From: Candidatus Flavonifractor merdavium
GTDB taxonomy: Bacteria > Bacillota > Clostridia > Oscillospirales > Oscillospiraceae
Assembly (NCBI GenBank): GCA_019119335.1
Contig: DWXF01000054.1
Span: 1 to 50,356, forward strand
DNA: 50,356 nucleotides
Direction of reading: 5' to 3'
Positions 21,828 through 30,591 of this stretch are shown here, piece by piece. The number at the start of each line of letters is the position of its first letter. The first letter of the stretch is position 1. The translations under genes were made by a program, and so were the position numbers. A model generated the notes under the pieces. That model did not search any database and was not told where the DNA came from. It worked only from the letters and a program-made list of their open reading frames with translations.

Positions 21828-22479
21828 ACTGGCCTTTTCCAAGGCGGACACCGCCAAATTTATCTCCCACCTGGATCTGATGCGCACCTTTCAGCGGTCC
21901 TTCCTCCGGGCGGGCATCGCCATCAAGCACACCGAGGGGTTTAACCCCCATGCCTTCGTCTCCATCCCCCTGCCCCTGTCCGTGGGCTTCTCCAGCTCCT
22001 GCGAGGTGCTGGAGTGCCAGGTGCTGGACACCCCTCTGGACCAGGTGCCGGCCAGAATGAACGCCGCCCTCCCGGCGGGGATCACTGTCCAGCGGTGCTA
22101 TGAGGGGACCCGGCCGGTCAAAGAACTGGGCTTTGTCAACTATATCGTCACCATGGAGTATGAGGCGGGAGCTCCCTATGGCACAGAGACCGCCATCCGG
22201 GATCTGCTGGCCCAGAAGTCCCTGGTGATGGAGAAGCGGAGCAAAAAGGCCAAGAGCGGCAAGGTGGAGGTGGACCTGATCCCCCTCATCCGCCAGGCCA
22301 CGGTGGAGGAGCGGCGGGATACCATCGCTCTGGACCTGATCCTGAAGGCCCAGAACCCCGGTCTGAATCCGGAGCTGATTATGGCGGCCATCCGCCAGCA
22401 CTGTCCCGACGCCTCCCCGGACTACGTGAGCTATCACCGCCGGGCGGTGCTGGACGAAAATCTCCAGCCCTGGGAATAA
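21820..22479 (+). CDS. TIGR03936/DUF2344 radical-SAM partner protein
   Basis: 219 residues starting at ATG 21820 after GGGAGGG, overlapping the radical SAM gene by 8 nt. It contains the family opening FSKADTAKFISHLDLMRTFQRSFLRAGI and GFNPHAFVSIPLPLSVGFSS. The protein accompanies TIGR03960 enzymes across clostridia and is fused to them in some genomes, implying a shared reaction. Function beyond that is unknown. A perfect 11-bp terminator follows. Confidence 0.92.
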   Translation: MHRLAFSKADTAKFISHLDLMRTFQRSFLRAGIAIKHTEGFNPHAFVSIPLPLSVGFSSSCEVLECQVLDTPLDQVPARMNAALPAGITVQRCYEGTRPVKELGFVNYIVTMEYEAGAPYGTETAIRDLLAQKSLVMEKRSKKAKSGKVEVDLIPLIRQATVEERRDTIALDLILKAQNPGLNPELIMAAIRQHCPDASPDYVSYHRRAVLDENLQPWE

Positions 22480-22490
22480 CAAGCATCAAG

Positions 22491-22522
22491 CGGCGGAGCG
22501 CCTGGAGCGCTCCGCCGTTTTT
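22491..22522 (+). terminator. Intrinsic terminator
   Basis: CGGCGGAGCGC (22491-22501) with its complement at 22507-22517 and five Ts; it closes the radical-SAM unit and separates it from the convergent gene. Confidence 0.88.
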
Positions 22523-22530
22523 CCACGCCT

Positions 22531-23313
22531 TCACGCCTCCCGCAGAATGTCCTCCAGCAGGTCGTCCACCTGGGGATAGGCCAGCACCGCCTGCCGGATG
22601 CCCAGGTTGCGGGCCAGAAGGAGCTTTTTGCGGATGGAGCCGGCGTCGTCGAACAGGACGAAGTGGGCGCCGTTTTCCCGGGACATGTAGGTAAAGTAGT
22701 GGGCGCACAGCTGGTCGGAGAAAAAGACCGAGGGAGTCCGCTGCTCCAGCATGGCGCTCAGCGCCTCCCGGGACAGGGGGGTGCCCTGGCCGTCGGGGGA
22801 GGGGAGAAAAAAGTCTTCCGCCACCCGCTCCACCGCCAGCACCACCCGGCCCTGGCCGTACTGATTCAGTGCATCCCGGAGCCGCTGACTGAGAGAGCCG
22901 CCGGACAGGGCGGAGGAGATCAGCACCCTGGCCCCGGCGGTGTAGGAGCCGTAGCTCTCGGGCACGTAGAGGGGCCACCCCCGCTTTTGGAGCAGCTCCT
23001 CCAGCTCCCGGAGGATCTGGACCAGCAGCGGGAGGGGGCGGCCCTCAAAGTCGCACAGCACCCCGGTAAAGCCCCGGGCGGCGCACTCCCGCAGCACCTC
23101 TTGGCAAAACGGGCCCGGTTCTCCCCGGCCGTCGAAGCCGGCGCAGTCCACCGCCATCACCCCGCCCCGGATGGGGACGGGCAGGCTGGCCCGGAACAGG
23201 TGGGGTCCGCCCCCGATGCGGTAGGCGGCATGAGCCACCGGCAGCCCGAAGCGGAGGGCCGCCCGGCTGTCTCCCGGCGGCGCGGTGAGGAGTAGGTCAG
23301 ATTTTCCTTGCAT
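22531..23313 (-). CDS. GH18-like TIM-barrel protein, cytoplasmic
   Basis: A 260-residue protein without signal peptide. The segment GFTGVLCDFEGRPLP resembles the glycoside hydrolase 18 strand that carries the catalytic Glu (DxxDxDxE), with only part of the motif left, and FDDAGSIRKKLLLARNLGIRQAVLAYPQ resembles the C-terminal strand region of spore-cortex and YaaH-type GH18 proteins. The reading is therefore a degenerate GH18-like barrel, possibly not an enzyme. The start at 23313 has GGGGG 12 nt before it, which is weak; GTG or ATG codons further in are possible. Confidence 0.6.
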   Translation of the reverse strand: MQGKSDLLLTAPPGDSRAALRFGLPVAHAAYRIGGGPHLFRASLPVPIRGGVMAVDCAGFDGRGEPGPFCQEVLRECAARGFTGVLCDFEGRPLPLLVQILRELEELLQKRGWPLYVPESYGSYTAGARVLISSALSGGSLSQRLRDALNQYGQGRVVLAVERVAEDFFLPSPDGQGTPLSREALSAMLEQRTPSVFFSDQLCAHYFTYMSRENGAHFVLFDDAGSIRKKLLLARNLGIRQAVLAYPQVDDLLEDILREA

Positions 23314-23328
23314 ATTCCAGCAACCCCC

Positions 23329-23357
23329 TTGTCCATGGGATGAGAAATGTGTATAAT
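23329..23357 (+). promoter_or_regulatory. Promoter of the yqeG operon
   Basis: TTGTCC (23329-23334), 17-bp spacer, TATAAT (23352-23357), 38 bp before the yqeG start. Confidence 0.65.
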
Positions 23358-23395
23358 TCTATGCGGACCAAACCAGAAATAGACGAGGTGACACC

Positions 23396-23905
23396 ATGTC
23401 CTTTCCCCTGACGGCCCACTGGGCCGGGCGGAGCATTTTTGACATCGACCCCGCGGTTCTGGCCCGGCGGGGGATCCGCCTGCTGCTGGCCGACCTGGAC
23501 AATACCCTGGTGCCCTACGGGGTGCCGGAGCCCACGGAGCAGGTGCGGGCGTGGACGGCGGCGCTGGAACGCCACGGCGTCACCCTGTTCGTTTTGTCCA
23601 ATAACCGCCATCCGGAGCGGCCCGGCCGCTTTTCCCGAGCTCTGGGGGTCCCCTTTATCGGCCACGCCGGAAAGCCAAAGCCGGGCTCTTTTTACAAAGC
23701 CATGGAGCAGATGGGCCGCACAGCGGAGGAAACCGCCATTGTGGGGGACCAGATCTTTACCGATATCCTGGGGGGGCGGAACGCCGGGGTGTTCACCCTG
23801 CTGGTGGAGCCCATCCGGCTGGCGGGCAATCCGGGGCGCTATCTGCGGTACGCTGTGGAATGGCCCTTCCGCGCCCTGACGAAAAGGAGAGCAAAACCAC
23901 TATGA
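23396..23905 (+). CDS. YqeG-family HAD phosphatase
   Basis: 169 residues of the HAD superfamily IIIA YqeG family. Motif I is LLADLDNTLVPYG (nucleophile Asp), motif II VLSNNR, motif III Lys in GKPKPGSF, motif IV VGDQIFTDILGG. The substrate of YqeG is not settled; in other Firmicutes it sits near ribosome-assembly GTPase genes, which are not seen here. Start ATG 23396 after GAGGTG. The stop overlaps the next start (ATGA). Confidence 0.92.
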   Translation: MSFPLTAHWAGRSIFDIDPAVLARRGIRLLLADLDNTLVPYGVPEPTEQVRAWTAALERHGVTLFVLSNNRHPERPGRFSRALGVPFIGHAGKPKPGSFYKAMEQMGRTAEETAIVGDQIFTDILGGRNAGVFTLLVEPIRLAGNPGRYLRYAVEWPFRALTKRRAKPL

Positions 23906-24747
23906 GCGCAAGATTCGGCCCGGCGGGCAACGCCGAGTCCTTTCCCTATAAATCCTCGGCGGAGGCTCCCCGCTGGCTGGCCGGACTGGGGCTGGACTGC
24001 TATGAGTATCAGTGCGGCAAGGGGGTCAACGTGGGGGAGGAGACCGCCCGGAAAATCGGGGCGGCGGCGCGGGAGGCGGGCATCGCCCTGTCCCTCCACG
24101 CCCCCTATTTTATCAATCTGGCCAACCCCGACCCGGACAGCCTGAAAAAGACCATCGGCTATATCACCGCCGCCTGCCAGGCGGCGGACTGGATGGGGGC
24201 CACCCGGGTGGTGATCCATTCCGGGGCGCTGATGAAGCGCACCCGCCGTCAGGCCCAGGACATCGCCCTGCACTCCCTGAAAGAGGTGGTGTCCGCCTGC
24301 GACGGCGCAGGGTTCGGCCACATCACCCTGTGCCCGGAGACCATGGGCAAGATTAACCAGCTGGGAGATCTGGACGAGGTGCTGGAGCTGTGTACGCTGG
24401 ATGAACGGCTTACCCCCTGTGTGGACTTCGGCCACCTGTACGCCCGCTCCCTGGGGGAGCTGGAGGGCCGGGAGGCCTGTGTGCAGATGCTGGACCGGCT
24501 CCAGGCGGTGCTGGGCGAGGAGCGGGCCTCCCGCTTCCACAGCCACTTTTCCAAGATTCAGTTCACCCCCAACGGGGGAGAGAAGATGCACCTGACCTTT
24601 GCCCAGGAGGAGTTCGGGCCCGATCCCGCGCCCCTGATGGCGGAGGTGGCCCGCCGGGGCTGGAGCCCCACCTTTATCTGCGAGTCGGCGGGCACCCAGG
24701 CGGAGGACGCGCTGGTTATGAAGCAGCTGTATCAAGAGGCCCTGTAA
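23902..24747 (+). CDS. Endonuclease IV-like TIM-barrel protein
   Basis: 281 residues with the AP-endonuclease family 2 barrel. Metal-ligand segments can be read: LHAPYFINLAN, VIHSGAL, CPETMG, CVDFGHLYAR, FHSHFS and ICESAG, matching the order in endonuclease IV (Nfo). It likely cuts DNA at abasic sites, though the spacing differs enough that it may be a distinct sugar-phosphate isomerase-like member. ATG 23902 follows AAGGAGA and overlaps the yqeG stop. Confidence 0.82.
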   Translation: MSARFGPAGNAESFPYKSSAEAPRWLAGLGLDCYEYQCGKGVNVGEETARKIGAAAREAGIALSLHAPYFINLANPDPDSLKKTIGYITAACQAADWMGATRVVIHSGALMKRTRRQAQDIALHSLKEVVSACDGAGFGHITLCPETMGKINQLGDLDEVLELCTLDERLTPCVDFGHLYARSLGELEGREACVQMLDRLQAVLGEERASRFHSHFSKIQFTPNGGEKMHLTFAQEEFGPDPAPLMAEVARRGWSPTFICESAGTQAEDALVMKQLYQEAL

Positions 24748-24780
24748 GGCCGTTTACTATGAAGAAAGGAAGTCTTTCAG

Positions 24781-25845
24781 ATGAATCATCTCAAGCAGAT
24801 TGCGGCCCAGTTGGACGAGTACGGCCTGGACGCCATGCTGATCCTCAGCGATCCCGGGGAGTACTACGCCATTGGCTTCCACGGCGAGGGCGCGGTGGTG
24901 GTGACCAAGGACGAGTGCCGTTATTTCACCGACTCCCGGTATATTGAATCGGCGGAGAAGCAGGTGACCGGCGCCAAGGTGACCATGACCACCGCCTCCG
25001 CCGCCCAGAAGCCCCTGGTGGTCCAGGCGGTGGAGGAGTTGGGTATCCGGAAGATGGGCTTTGAGGACGGCTATCTGACGGTGGCCGCCTGGCGGGACTA
25101 TGAAAAGGCCCTGCCCTGCGAGCTGGTTCCCGCCCAGCGGCTGCTCAACACCCTGCGGGCCTCCAAGGACCAGGAGGAGATCGCCCTGATGACCAAGGCC
25201 CAGGAGATCACCGACCAGGCCTTTGACGCCATCCTGAAGTTCATCCAGCCCGGCATGACCGAGCGGGAGATCGCCGCCCGGCTCCAGTATGAGATGCTGT
25301 GCCGTGGCGCGGAGAAGATGAGCTTTGACCCCATCGTGGTGTCCGGTCCCAACGGCTCCCTGCCCCACGGCATCCCCGGGGACAAGCAGGTGCAGAAGGG
25401 CGAGTTTATCACCATGGACTTCGGCTGCAAGGTGGGGGGCTATTGCTCCGATATGACCCGCACCATCGCCCTGGGCGAGCCCACCGAGGAGATGCGGAAG
25501 GTCTATGATACCGTGCTGAAGGCCCAACTGGCGGGCATTGCCAAGGCCAGGGCGGGCGTGCCCGGCAAGGAGATCCACAACGCCGCCGCCAAGGTCATCG
25601 AGGAGGCTGGCTACGGCCCCTACTTCGGCCACGGCTTTGGCCACAGCGTGGGCATCGAGATCCACGAGTCTCCCAACGCCAACAGCCGGGACGAGACCCC
25701 CATGCCCGTGGGGGCCGCCGTATCCGCCGAACCGGGGATCTATCTGCCCGGAAAATTTGGCGTACGCATTGAGGATGTGCTGATTTACACCGCCGAGGGC
25801 ACCGTGGATCTGACCAAATCCCCCAAAGAACTGATTATTCTGTAA
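24781..25845 (+). CDS. M24-family Xaa-Pro aminopeptidase-like metallopeptidase
   Basis: 354 residues: creatinase-like N-terminal domain (1-125) and pita-bread catalytic domain. The five metal ligands are present in MDFGC, CSDMTRT, GHGFGHSVG, EPGIYLP and RIEDV. Such enzymes remove an N-terminal residue before Pro or cleave X-Pro dipeptides. AAGGAAG precedes the ATG. Its place directly before efp is frequent in clostridia, and EF-P helps translate Pro-rich sequences, a loose functional link. Confidence 0.93.
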   Translation: MNHLKQIAAQLDEYGLDAMLILSDPGEYYAIGFHGEGAVVVTKDECRYFTDSRYIESAEKQVTGAKVTMTTASAAQKPLVVQAVEELGIRKMGFEDGYLTVAAWRDYEKALPCELVPAQRLLNTLRASKDQEEIALMTKAQEITDQAFDAILKFIQPGMTEREIAARLQYEMLCRGAEKMSFDPIVVSGPNGSLPHGIPGDKQVQKGEFITMDFGCKVGGYCSDMTRTIALGEPTEEMRKVYDTVLKAQLAGIAKARAGVPGKEIHNAAAKVIEEAGYGPYFGHGFGHSVGIEIHESPNANSRDETPMPVGAAVSAEPGIYLPGKFGVRIEDVLIYTAEGTVDLTKSPKELIIL

Positions 25846-25851
25846 AAAGCC

Positions 25852-25880
25852 TTGCAAACAGGGGAATAATAGGGTAAAAT
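25852..25880 (+). promoter_or_regulatory. Promoter of efp
   Basis: TTGCAA (25852-25857), 17-bp spacer, TAAAAT (25875-25880), in the 79-bp gap between the peptidase gene and efp. Confidence 0.65.
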
Positions 25881-25924
25881 AGCTTAGCTGAATTTATGAA
25901 TACCTGTCTGGAGGATGAATACCA

Positions 25925-26494
25925 ATGCCTACAATTACTGCCAGTGATTTCCGCAACGGCGTGACCTTTGAGATGGACGGTCAGGTCATGCAGGTGGTGG
26001 AGTTCCAGCACGTCAAGCCCGGTAAGGGTGCCGCCTTCGTCCGCACCAAGATGAAGAACGTCATCACCGGCGGCGTGACCGAGACCTCCTTCAACCCCAC
26101 CGCCAAGTTCGAGCAGGCCTATGTGGAGCGCAAGGACATGGAGTACAGCTACAACGACGGCGACCTGTACTACTTCATGGACCCCGAGAGCTACGACCTG
26201 GTGCCCATCGGCTCCGAGCTGCTGGGGGACAACTTCCGCTTTGTGAAGGAGAACATGGTGTGCAAGATCAACTCCTACAAGGGCAAGATCTTCGCCGTGG
26301 AGCCGCCCACCTTCGTGGAGCTGGAGGTCAGCGAGACCGATCCCGGCTTCAAGGGCGACACCGCCACCAACGTGACCAAGCCCGCCACCCTGGAGACCGG
26401 CGCCGAGATCAAGGTGCCTCTGTTCATCAACCCCGGCGACAAGATCAAGATCGACACCCGTACCGGTGAGTATCTGGAGCGCTGCAAGGCCTGA
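25925..26494 (+). CDS. efp: Translation elongation factor P
   Basis: 189 residues with the three EF-P barrels. The loop that reaches the peptidyl-transfer centre reads [14 protein letters not shown] with Lys34 at the tip; the residues around it match the EF-P type modified on Lys in Bacillus relatives. No modification gene (epmA/epmB or ymfI-like) is seen nearby. EF-P relieves ribosome stalls at polyproline. GGAGGATGAATACC precedes the ATG. It is followed at 31 bp by a zinc-ribbon protein gene. Confidence 0.97.
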   Translation: MPTITASDFRNGVTFEMDGQVMQVVEFQHVKPGKGAAFVRTKMKNVITGGVTETSFNPTAKFEQAYVERKDMEYSYNDGDLYYFMDPESYDLVPIGSELLGDNFRFVKENMVCKINSYKGKIFAVEPPTFVELEVSETDPGFKGDTATNVTKPATLETGAEIKVPLFINPGDKIKIDTRTGEYLERCKA

Positions 26495-26525
26495 GATTGC
26501 CTGCTGACGAAAAGGAGAGCGTGCT

Positions 26526-26984
26526 ATGACGATTTCTGAGAAGGTCGCATACCTGAAGGGCCTGGCCGAGGGCCTGAACATTGACACCGAGAAGTCCAAG
26601 GAGGGCAAGCTCATCTCCGTGATGATCGGCATCCTGGAGGAGATCGGCATGTCCATCGAGGACCTGGAGGAGAGCGCCGAGGCCCTGGGCGAGGAGATCG
26701 ACGCCATTTCCGACGACCTTTCCGACGTGGAGAAGGTCGTGTATGACGACGAGGATGAGGACGACGACGAGTGCGGCTGCGGCTGCGACGACGATGATTT
26801 CTTCGAGGTGGAGTGCCCCAACTGCGGGGAGACTCTGATGATCGACGAGTCCGTGCTGGAGGAGGGCGTGATCCAGTGCCCCGGCTGCAAGCAGAAGTTT
26901 GCGCTGGACCTGTCCGACGAGTGCGGCTGTGAGGACGATGACTGCGGCTGCGGCTGCGGTTGTGAGGACCACCACGAGGAGTAA
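26526..26984 (+). CDS. CD1247-type protein with C-terminal zinc ribbon
   Basis: 152 residues. The N-terminal 60 residues (SEKVAYLKGLAEGLNI) match the CD1247 N-terminal domain of clostridia; a very acidic linker follows, then a zinc ribbon CPNCGETLMID...CPGCKQKF, and a tail alternating Cys-Gly-Cys with Asp/Glu and ending in His. AAGGAGAGC precedes the start. The gene follows efp and shares its transcript up to the terminator at 27001. Function unknown; the Cys/Asp/His tail could bind metal. Confidence 0.88.
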   Translation: MTISEKVAYLKGLAEGLNIDTEKSKEGKLISVMIGILEEIGMSIEDLEESAEALGEEIDAISDDLSDVEKVVYDDEDEDDDECGCGCDDDDFFEVECPNCGETLMIDESVLEEGVIQCPGCKQKFALDLSDECGCEDDDCGCGCGCEDHHEE

Positions 26985-27000
26985 TCCGGACACGAAATGA

Positions 27001-27030
27001 GAGGGATGGCAGTTGGCCATCCCTCTTTTT
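27001..27030 (+). terminator. Intrinsic terminator after the efp unit
   Basis: GAGGGATGGC (27001-27010) pairs with GCCATCCCTC (27016-27025), followed by five Ts. Confidence 0.9.
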
Positions 27031-27064
27031 CTATATATTTGTGAAAAATGGCAGATCCCATCCC

Positions 27065-27125
27065 TTGCGTGTCCGCCTTGTATCGTAGTATAATGAAGCG
27101 GCCGATTAGACTTGTTTAACTTTTG
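27065..27125 (+). promoter_or_regulatory. feoB promoter and shared downstream decamer
   Basis: TTGCGT (27065-27070), 18-bp spacer, TATAAT (27089-27094). TTAACTTTTG follows at 27116-27125, 21 nt after the -10 box, exactly as in the promoter of the radical-SAM pair. No clear Fur box was recognised. Confidence 0.6.
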
Positions 27126-27145
27126 ATAGGGCGGATGGAAAAAGC

Positions 27146-29596
27146 ATGAACACGGAAGAGAGAAACAAGAGTCAACAGACCCTGGAGGAGGTACTTCCCG
27201 GTCAGCGGGGCACCATTCTCCGGGTGGGCAATGAGAATGGGCCGGTGAAGCGCCGGCTGGTGGATATGGGACTGACCCCCGGCACGGAGGTGACGGTCCG
27301 AAAGGTGGCCCCCTTCGGAGACCCGCTGGAGCTGAATCTGCGGGGCTATGAGCTGTCCCTGCGGAAGGCGGACGCGGCCCAGATCCTCATCGCCACCGGC
27401 GAGGAGGGGGAGCGGCGGGCCAGGGCGCGCCGCCAGCGCATGGGCATGGTGCAGCACATTCCCGACGAGGAGACCCTGCGCCGCATGGACGCCGACCACG
27501 CCCATGAGGCGGCGGAGCACGGCGGGGAGCCGGACTACGCCAGCCACGATACCCGGGAGATGAAGCTGGCCCTGGTAGGCAACCCCAACTGCGGCAAGAC
27601 CACTCTGTTCAATGCCCTCACCGGCTCTAATCAGTACGTGGGCAACTGGCCCGGCGTGACGGTGGAGAAGAAGGAGGGCAGGGCGGAGGTGGACGGCAAG
27701 CCGGTGACGGTGGTGGATCTGCCCGGTATCTATTCTTTGTCCCCCTATTCCATGGAGGAGATCGTGGCCCGGGACTTCATCGTGGGGGAGCGGCCCGACG
27801 CCATCATTGACATCATTGACGCCACCAATATCGAGCGCAATCTGTACCTTACCGCCCAGCTGCTGGAGCTGGAGCGGCCTATGGTGATCGCACTGAATTT
27901 TATGGACGAGGTGGAGCGGCATGGGGACAAGATCGACGTGGAGGGACTGTCCCGTGCCCTGGGCGTGCCCGTTATCCCCATCACCGCCCGGTCGGGAAAG
28001 AATATTCAGGAGCTGCTGGAGGTGGCCCACAATCAGATGCATGTGGGGGTCACGGTGGAGCCCGACGACCTGTACGACGGCTTCACCCACCAGATCCACC
28101 ACAAGGTGGGCGAGCTGATCCACGACAAGGCCTACGCCGCCCATATCCCCGCACACTGGGCCTCCATCAAGCTCATTGAGGGGGACTCCCTGGTGGAGCA
28201 GGCTCTCGGCCTGGACAGCGGTACTAAGGCGAAGCTGGAGGCGGTGTGCCGGGAGTATGAGGGGGCTTACGACCTGGGCGACCGGGAGACCCTGATCGCC
28301 GATGCCCGGTATCAATTTATCCAGAAGGTGGTGGAGGGCTGCGTCAAGCGGGGCAGGCCCCTGGGCGCCCCAACCCTGTCCGACCGGGTGGACGCCATTG
28401 TGACCCACAAGTTCCTGGCCATTCCGGTTTTTATGCTGATGATGCTGGCCATGTTTGCCCTCACCTTTGGCCCCGGCCAGGTGCTGGCCGACGGGGTGGA
28501 CACCCTCATCGGCGGCTATTTTGCCCAGTGGGTGCGGGGCGTTTTGTCTGCCGCCGGCACCGCCCCCTGGGTGGAGGCCCTGCTGGTGGTCGGCGTGATC
28601 GCCGGCGTGGGCGGCGTGCTGACCTTCCTGCCCCAGATTGCAATTTTGTTTCTGTTCCTCTCCTTCCTGGAGGATTCCGGCTACATGGCCCGGGCGGCCT
28701 TCATCATGGACCGGCTGCTGCGCCGGTTCGGCCTGTCCGGCAAGGCCTTTATTCCCATGCTGATGGGTTTCGGCTGCACGGTGCCCGCTGTCATGGGCGC
28801 CCGCACTATGGAAAATGAGAAGGACCGCCGCATGACCATCATGCTGGTGCCCTTCATGTCCTGCTCCGCCCGGCTGCCGGTATATGGCCTGCTCACCGCC
28901 GCCTTTTTCCCCCGGTACGGAGGACTGGTGGTGTTCTCCCTGTACTTCCTGGGGCTGATCTTTGCCATTATCTCCGGTGTCCTGCTGAAAAAGCTGGTGT
29001 TTAAGGGGGAGCCTGCCGCCTTTGTGCTGGAGCTGCCCCCCTATCGCCTGCCTACTCTGAAAAACATCGCCCTCCACGTGTGGGAGAAGGTAAAGGGCTT
29101 CCTGGTCAAGGCGGGGACCCTGATTCTGGCCATGAGCGTGCTGCTGTGGTTCCTCCAGACCTTCGGCGTGGAAAACGGAGTGTTCGGTATGGTGTCCGAC
29201 GCGGAATACTCCATCCTGGGCGCCATCGGCTCCTTCCTGGCCCCCGTTTTTGTACCTCTGGGCTTCGGTACCTGGCAGGCGGCGGTGGCCCTCCTCTCCG
29301 GCCTGATCGCCAAGGAGATGGTGGTGTCCTCCATGAGCATGTTCTACGGCTTTTCCGTCACCGCCAGCGGGGCGGCCATTGCCGCCGCCCTGGGCGGTAC
29401 CTTCCAGAGCCCCCTGGCCGCATACTCCTTCCTGGTGTTCGTGCTGCTCTACGTCCCCTGTGTGGCGGCGGTGTCCACCATCCGCAAGGAGATGAACTCG
29501 GTGAAATGGACTCTGGCCTCCATCGGCTGGCAGCTGTGCGCCGCCTGGCTCGGGTCCTTCCTGGTGTACCAGATCGGCTCTCTGTTTTTGAGGTAG
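27146..29596 (+). CDS. feoB: FeoA-FeoB fusion ferrous iron transporter
   Basis: 816 residues. Residues 12-85 form a FeoA (SH3-like) domain; residues 140-300 form the G domain with GNPNCGKTT, TVEKKEG, DLPGIYSLSPYS, and NFMDE as the NxxD base-recognition motif; the remainder has the membrane core with two gate motifs (MARAAFIMDRLLRRFGLSGKAFIP region and LLSGLIAKEMVVSS). It imports Fe2+ across the inner membrane. Fusion of FeoA to FeoB occurs in several anaerobes. A small Cys-rich membrane protein gene follows 4 bp later. Confidence 0.96.
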   Translation: MNTEERNKSQQTLEEVLPGQRGTILRVGNENGPVKRRLVDMGLTPGTEVTVRKVAPFGDPLELNLRGYELSLRKADAAQILIATGEEGERRARARRQRMGMVQHIPDEETLRRMDADHAHEAAEHGGEPDYASHDTREMKLALVGNPNCGKTTLFNALTGSNQYVGNWPGVTVEKKEGRAEVDGKPVTVVDLPGIYSLSPYSMEEIVARDFIVGERPDAIIDIIDATNIERNLYLTAQLLELERPMVIALNFMDEVERHGDKIDVEGLSRALGVPVIPITARSGKNIQELLEVAHNQMHVGVTVEPDDLYDGFTHQIHHKVGELIHDKAYAAHIPAHWASIKLIEGDSLVEQALGLDSGTKAKLEAVCREYEGAYDLGDRETLIADARYQFIQKVVEGCVKRGRPLGAPTLSDRVDAIVTHKFLAIPVFMLMMLAMFALTFGPGQVLADGVDTLIGGYFAQWVRGVLSAAGTAPWVEALLVVGVIAGVGGVLTFLPQIAILFLFLSFLEDSGYMARAAFIMDRLLRRFGLSGKAFIPMLMGFGCTVPAVMGARTMENEKDRRMTIMLVPFMSCSARLPVYGLLTAAFFPRYGGLVVFSLYFLGLIFAIISGVLLKKLVFKGEPAAFVLELPPYRLPTLKNIALHVWEKVKGFLVKAGTLILAMSVLLWFLQTFGVENGVFGMVSDAEYSILGAIGSFLAPVFVPLGFGTWQAAVALLSGLIAKEMVVSSMSMFYGFSVTASGAAIAAALGGTFQSPLAAYSFLVFVLLYVPCVAAVSTIRKEMNSVKWTLASIGWQLCAAWLGSFLVYQIGSLFLR

Positions 29597-29600
29597 GGTT

Positions 29601-29765
29601 ATGCTTAAAATTGCCATCTACATCGGGGTAGCCGCCCTCATTGTCTGGGCGGCGGTCTACCTCATCTACCGGTTCCACCAGAGTCTGAAGGGGAAACGGG
29701 GCTGCGACTGCGGCGGCTGCTCCAGCTGCCCCCATACCTACTGCCGCCACCGGAAAACAAAATAA
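29601..29765 (+). CDS. FeoB-associated Cys-rich membrane protein (54 aa)
   Basis: ATG at 29601, stop TAA at 29763. One membrane helix (residues 3-23), then a basic stretch and a Cys cluster CDCGGCSSCPHTYC, followed by a basic end. This matches the small FeoB-associated Cys-rich proteins placed right after feoB; they may deliver or sense iron at the transporter. Too short for usual gene-calling cut-offs but supported by position, layout and a GGTAGGG site. Confidence 0.85.
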   Translation: MLKIAIYIGVAALIVWAAVYLIYRFHQSLKGKRGCDCGGCSSCPHTYCRHRKTK

Positions 29766-29779
29766 AAGGAGGAGCTCTC

Positions 29780-30505
29780 ATGGACGAGCAGCGCAAACAG
29801 CTTCAGGACTGGATCAGCCAAAGCGGAAACATCGTCTTTTTCGGCGGGGCCGGGGTGTCCACCGAGAGCGGCATTCCCGACTTCCGCAGCGTGGACGGGC
29901 TGTATAATCAGCAGTATCAATATCCCCCGGAGACCATCCTGAGCCATACCTTCTTTGAGAAGGAACCGGAGGAGTTCTTCCGGTTCTACCGCAACAAGAT
30001 GCTCTTTCCCGATGCCAAGCCCAACGACGCCCACTTGAAGCTGGCGGAGTTGGAACAGGCCGGCAAGCTGAAAGCGGTGGTGACCCAGAATATCGACGGC
30101 CTCCACCAGGCGGCGGGCAGCGTCACCGTATACGAGCTTCACGGCTCCGTTCACCGCAACTACTGCATGAAGTGCCATCAGTTTTACGACCTGGACTTTA
30201 TGATAAAGGGTGAAGGCGTGCCCCGCTGCCCGGTGTGCGGCGGCACCATCAAGCCAGACGTGGTGCTCTACGAGGAGTCCCTGGATCAGGAGACCATCGA
30301 GGCCGCCGTGCTGGCCATCTCCCGGGCGGACATGCTCATTATCGGCGGCACCTCTCTGGCGGTGTACCCGGCGGCGGGCCTGATCCGCTACTACCGGGGG
30401 AAAAAGCTGACCCTCATCAACAAGAGCCCCACCCCCTACGACAGGGAGGCCGATCTGGTGATTAACGCGCCTATTGGAGAAGTGCTGGGGGCCATCCGGG
30501 TATAA
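29780..30505 (+). CDS. Sir2-family NAD-dependent protein deacylase
   Basis: 241 residues with GGAGVSTESGIPDFRS (NAD site), TQNIDGLHQ, catalytic His in VYELHGSV, four zinc Cys in CMKC...CPVC, and GGTSLAVYPAAGL. Sirtuins remove acyl groups from lysines using NAD, producing nicotinamide and acyl-ADP-ribose. AAAGGAGGAGC precedes the start, 14 bp after the Cys-rich gene, so the gene is probably on the feoB transcript. A terminator follows. Confidence 0.95.
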   Translation: MDEQRKQLQDWISQSGNIVFFGGAGVSTESGIPDFRSVDGLYNQQYQYPPETILSHTFFEKEPEEFFRFYRNKMLFPDAKPNDAHLKLAELEQAGKLKAVVTQNIDGLHQAAGSVTVYELHGSVHRNYCMKCHQFYDLDFMIKGEGVPRCPVCGGTIKPDVVLYEESLDQETIEAAVLAISRADMLIIGGTSLAVYPAAGLIRYYRGKKLTLINKSPTPYDREADLVINAPIGEVLGAIRV

Positions 30506-30508
30506 CAG

Positions 30509-30540
30509 AAGGGCGTCCCTGGGACGCCCTTTACTTTTTT
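30509..30540 (+). terminator. Intrinsic terminator after the sirtuin gene
   Basis: AAGGGCGTCC (30509-30518) pairs with GGACGCCCTT (30522-30531), followed by TACTTTTTT. Confidence 0.82.
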
Positions 30541-30541
30541 A

Positions 30542-30570
30542 TTGAAAAACGATAAAAGCCGTGGTATACT
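30542..30570 (+). promoter_or_regulatory. Promoter of the DUF2975/HTH pair
   Basis: TTGAAA (30542-30547), 17-bp spacer, TATACT (30565-30570), 21 bp before the start codon. Confidence 0.65.
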
Positions 30571-30591
30571 CTCTCCAAAGGGGGAGATACC

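Noticed and set aside
27116..29617. Very long open frame antisense to feoB, and similar long antisense frames over metH, fhs, folD, tsaD and others
   Set aside because: They mirror the codon pattern of well-supported genes in GC-rich DNA, have no ribosome sites and no recognisable protein features.
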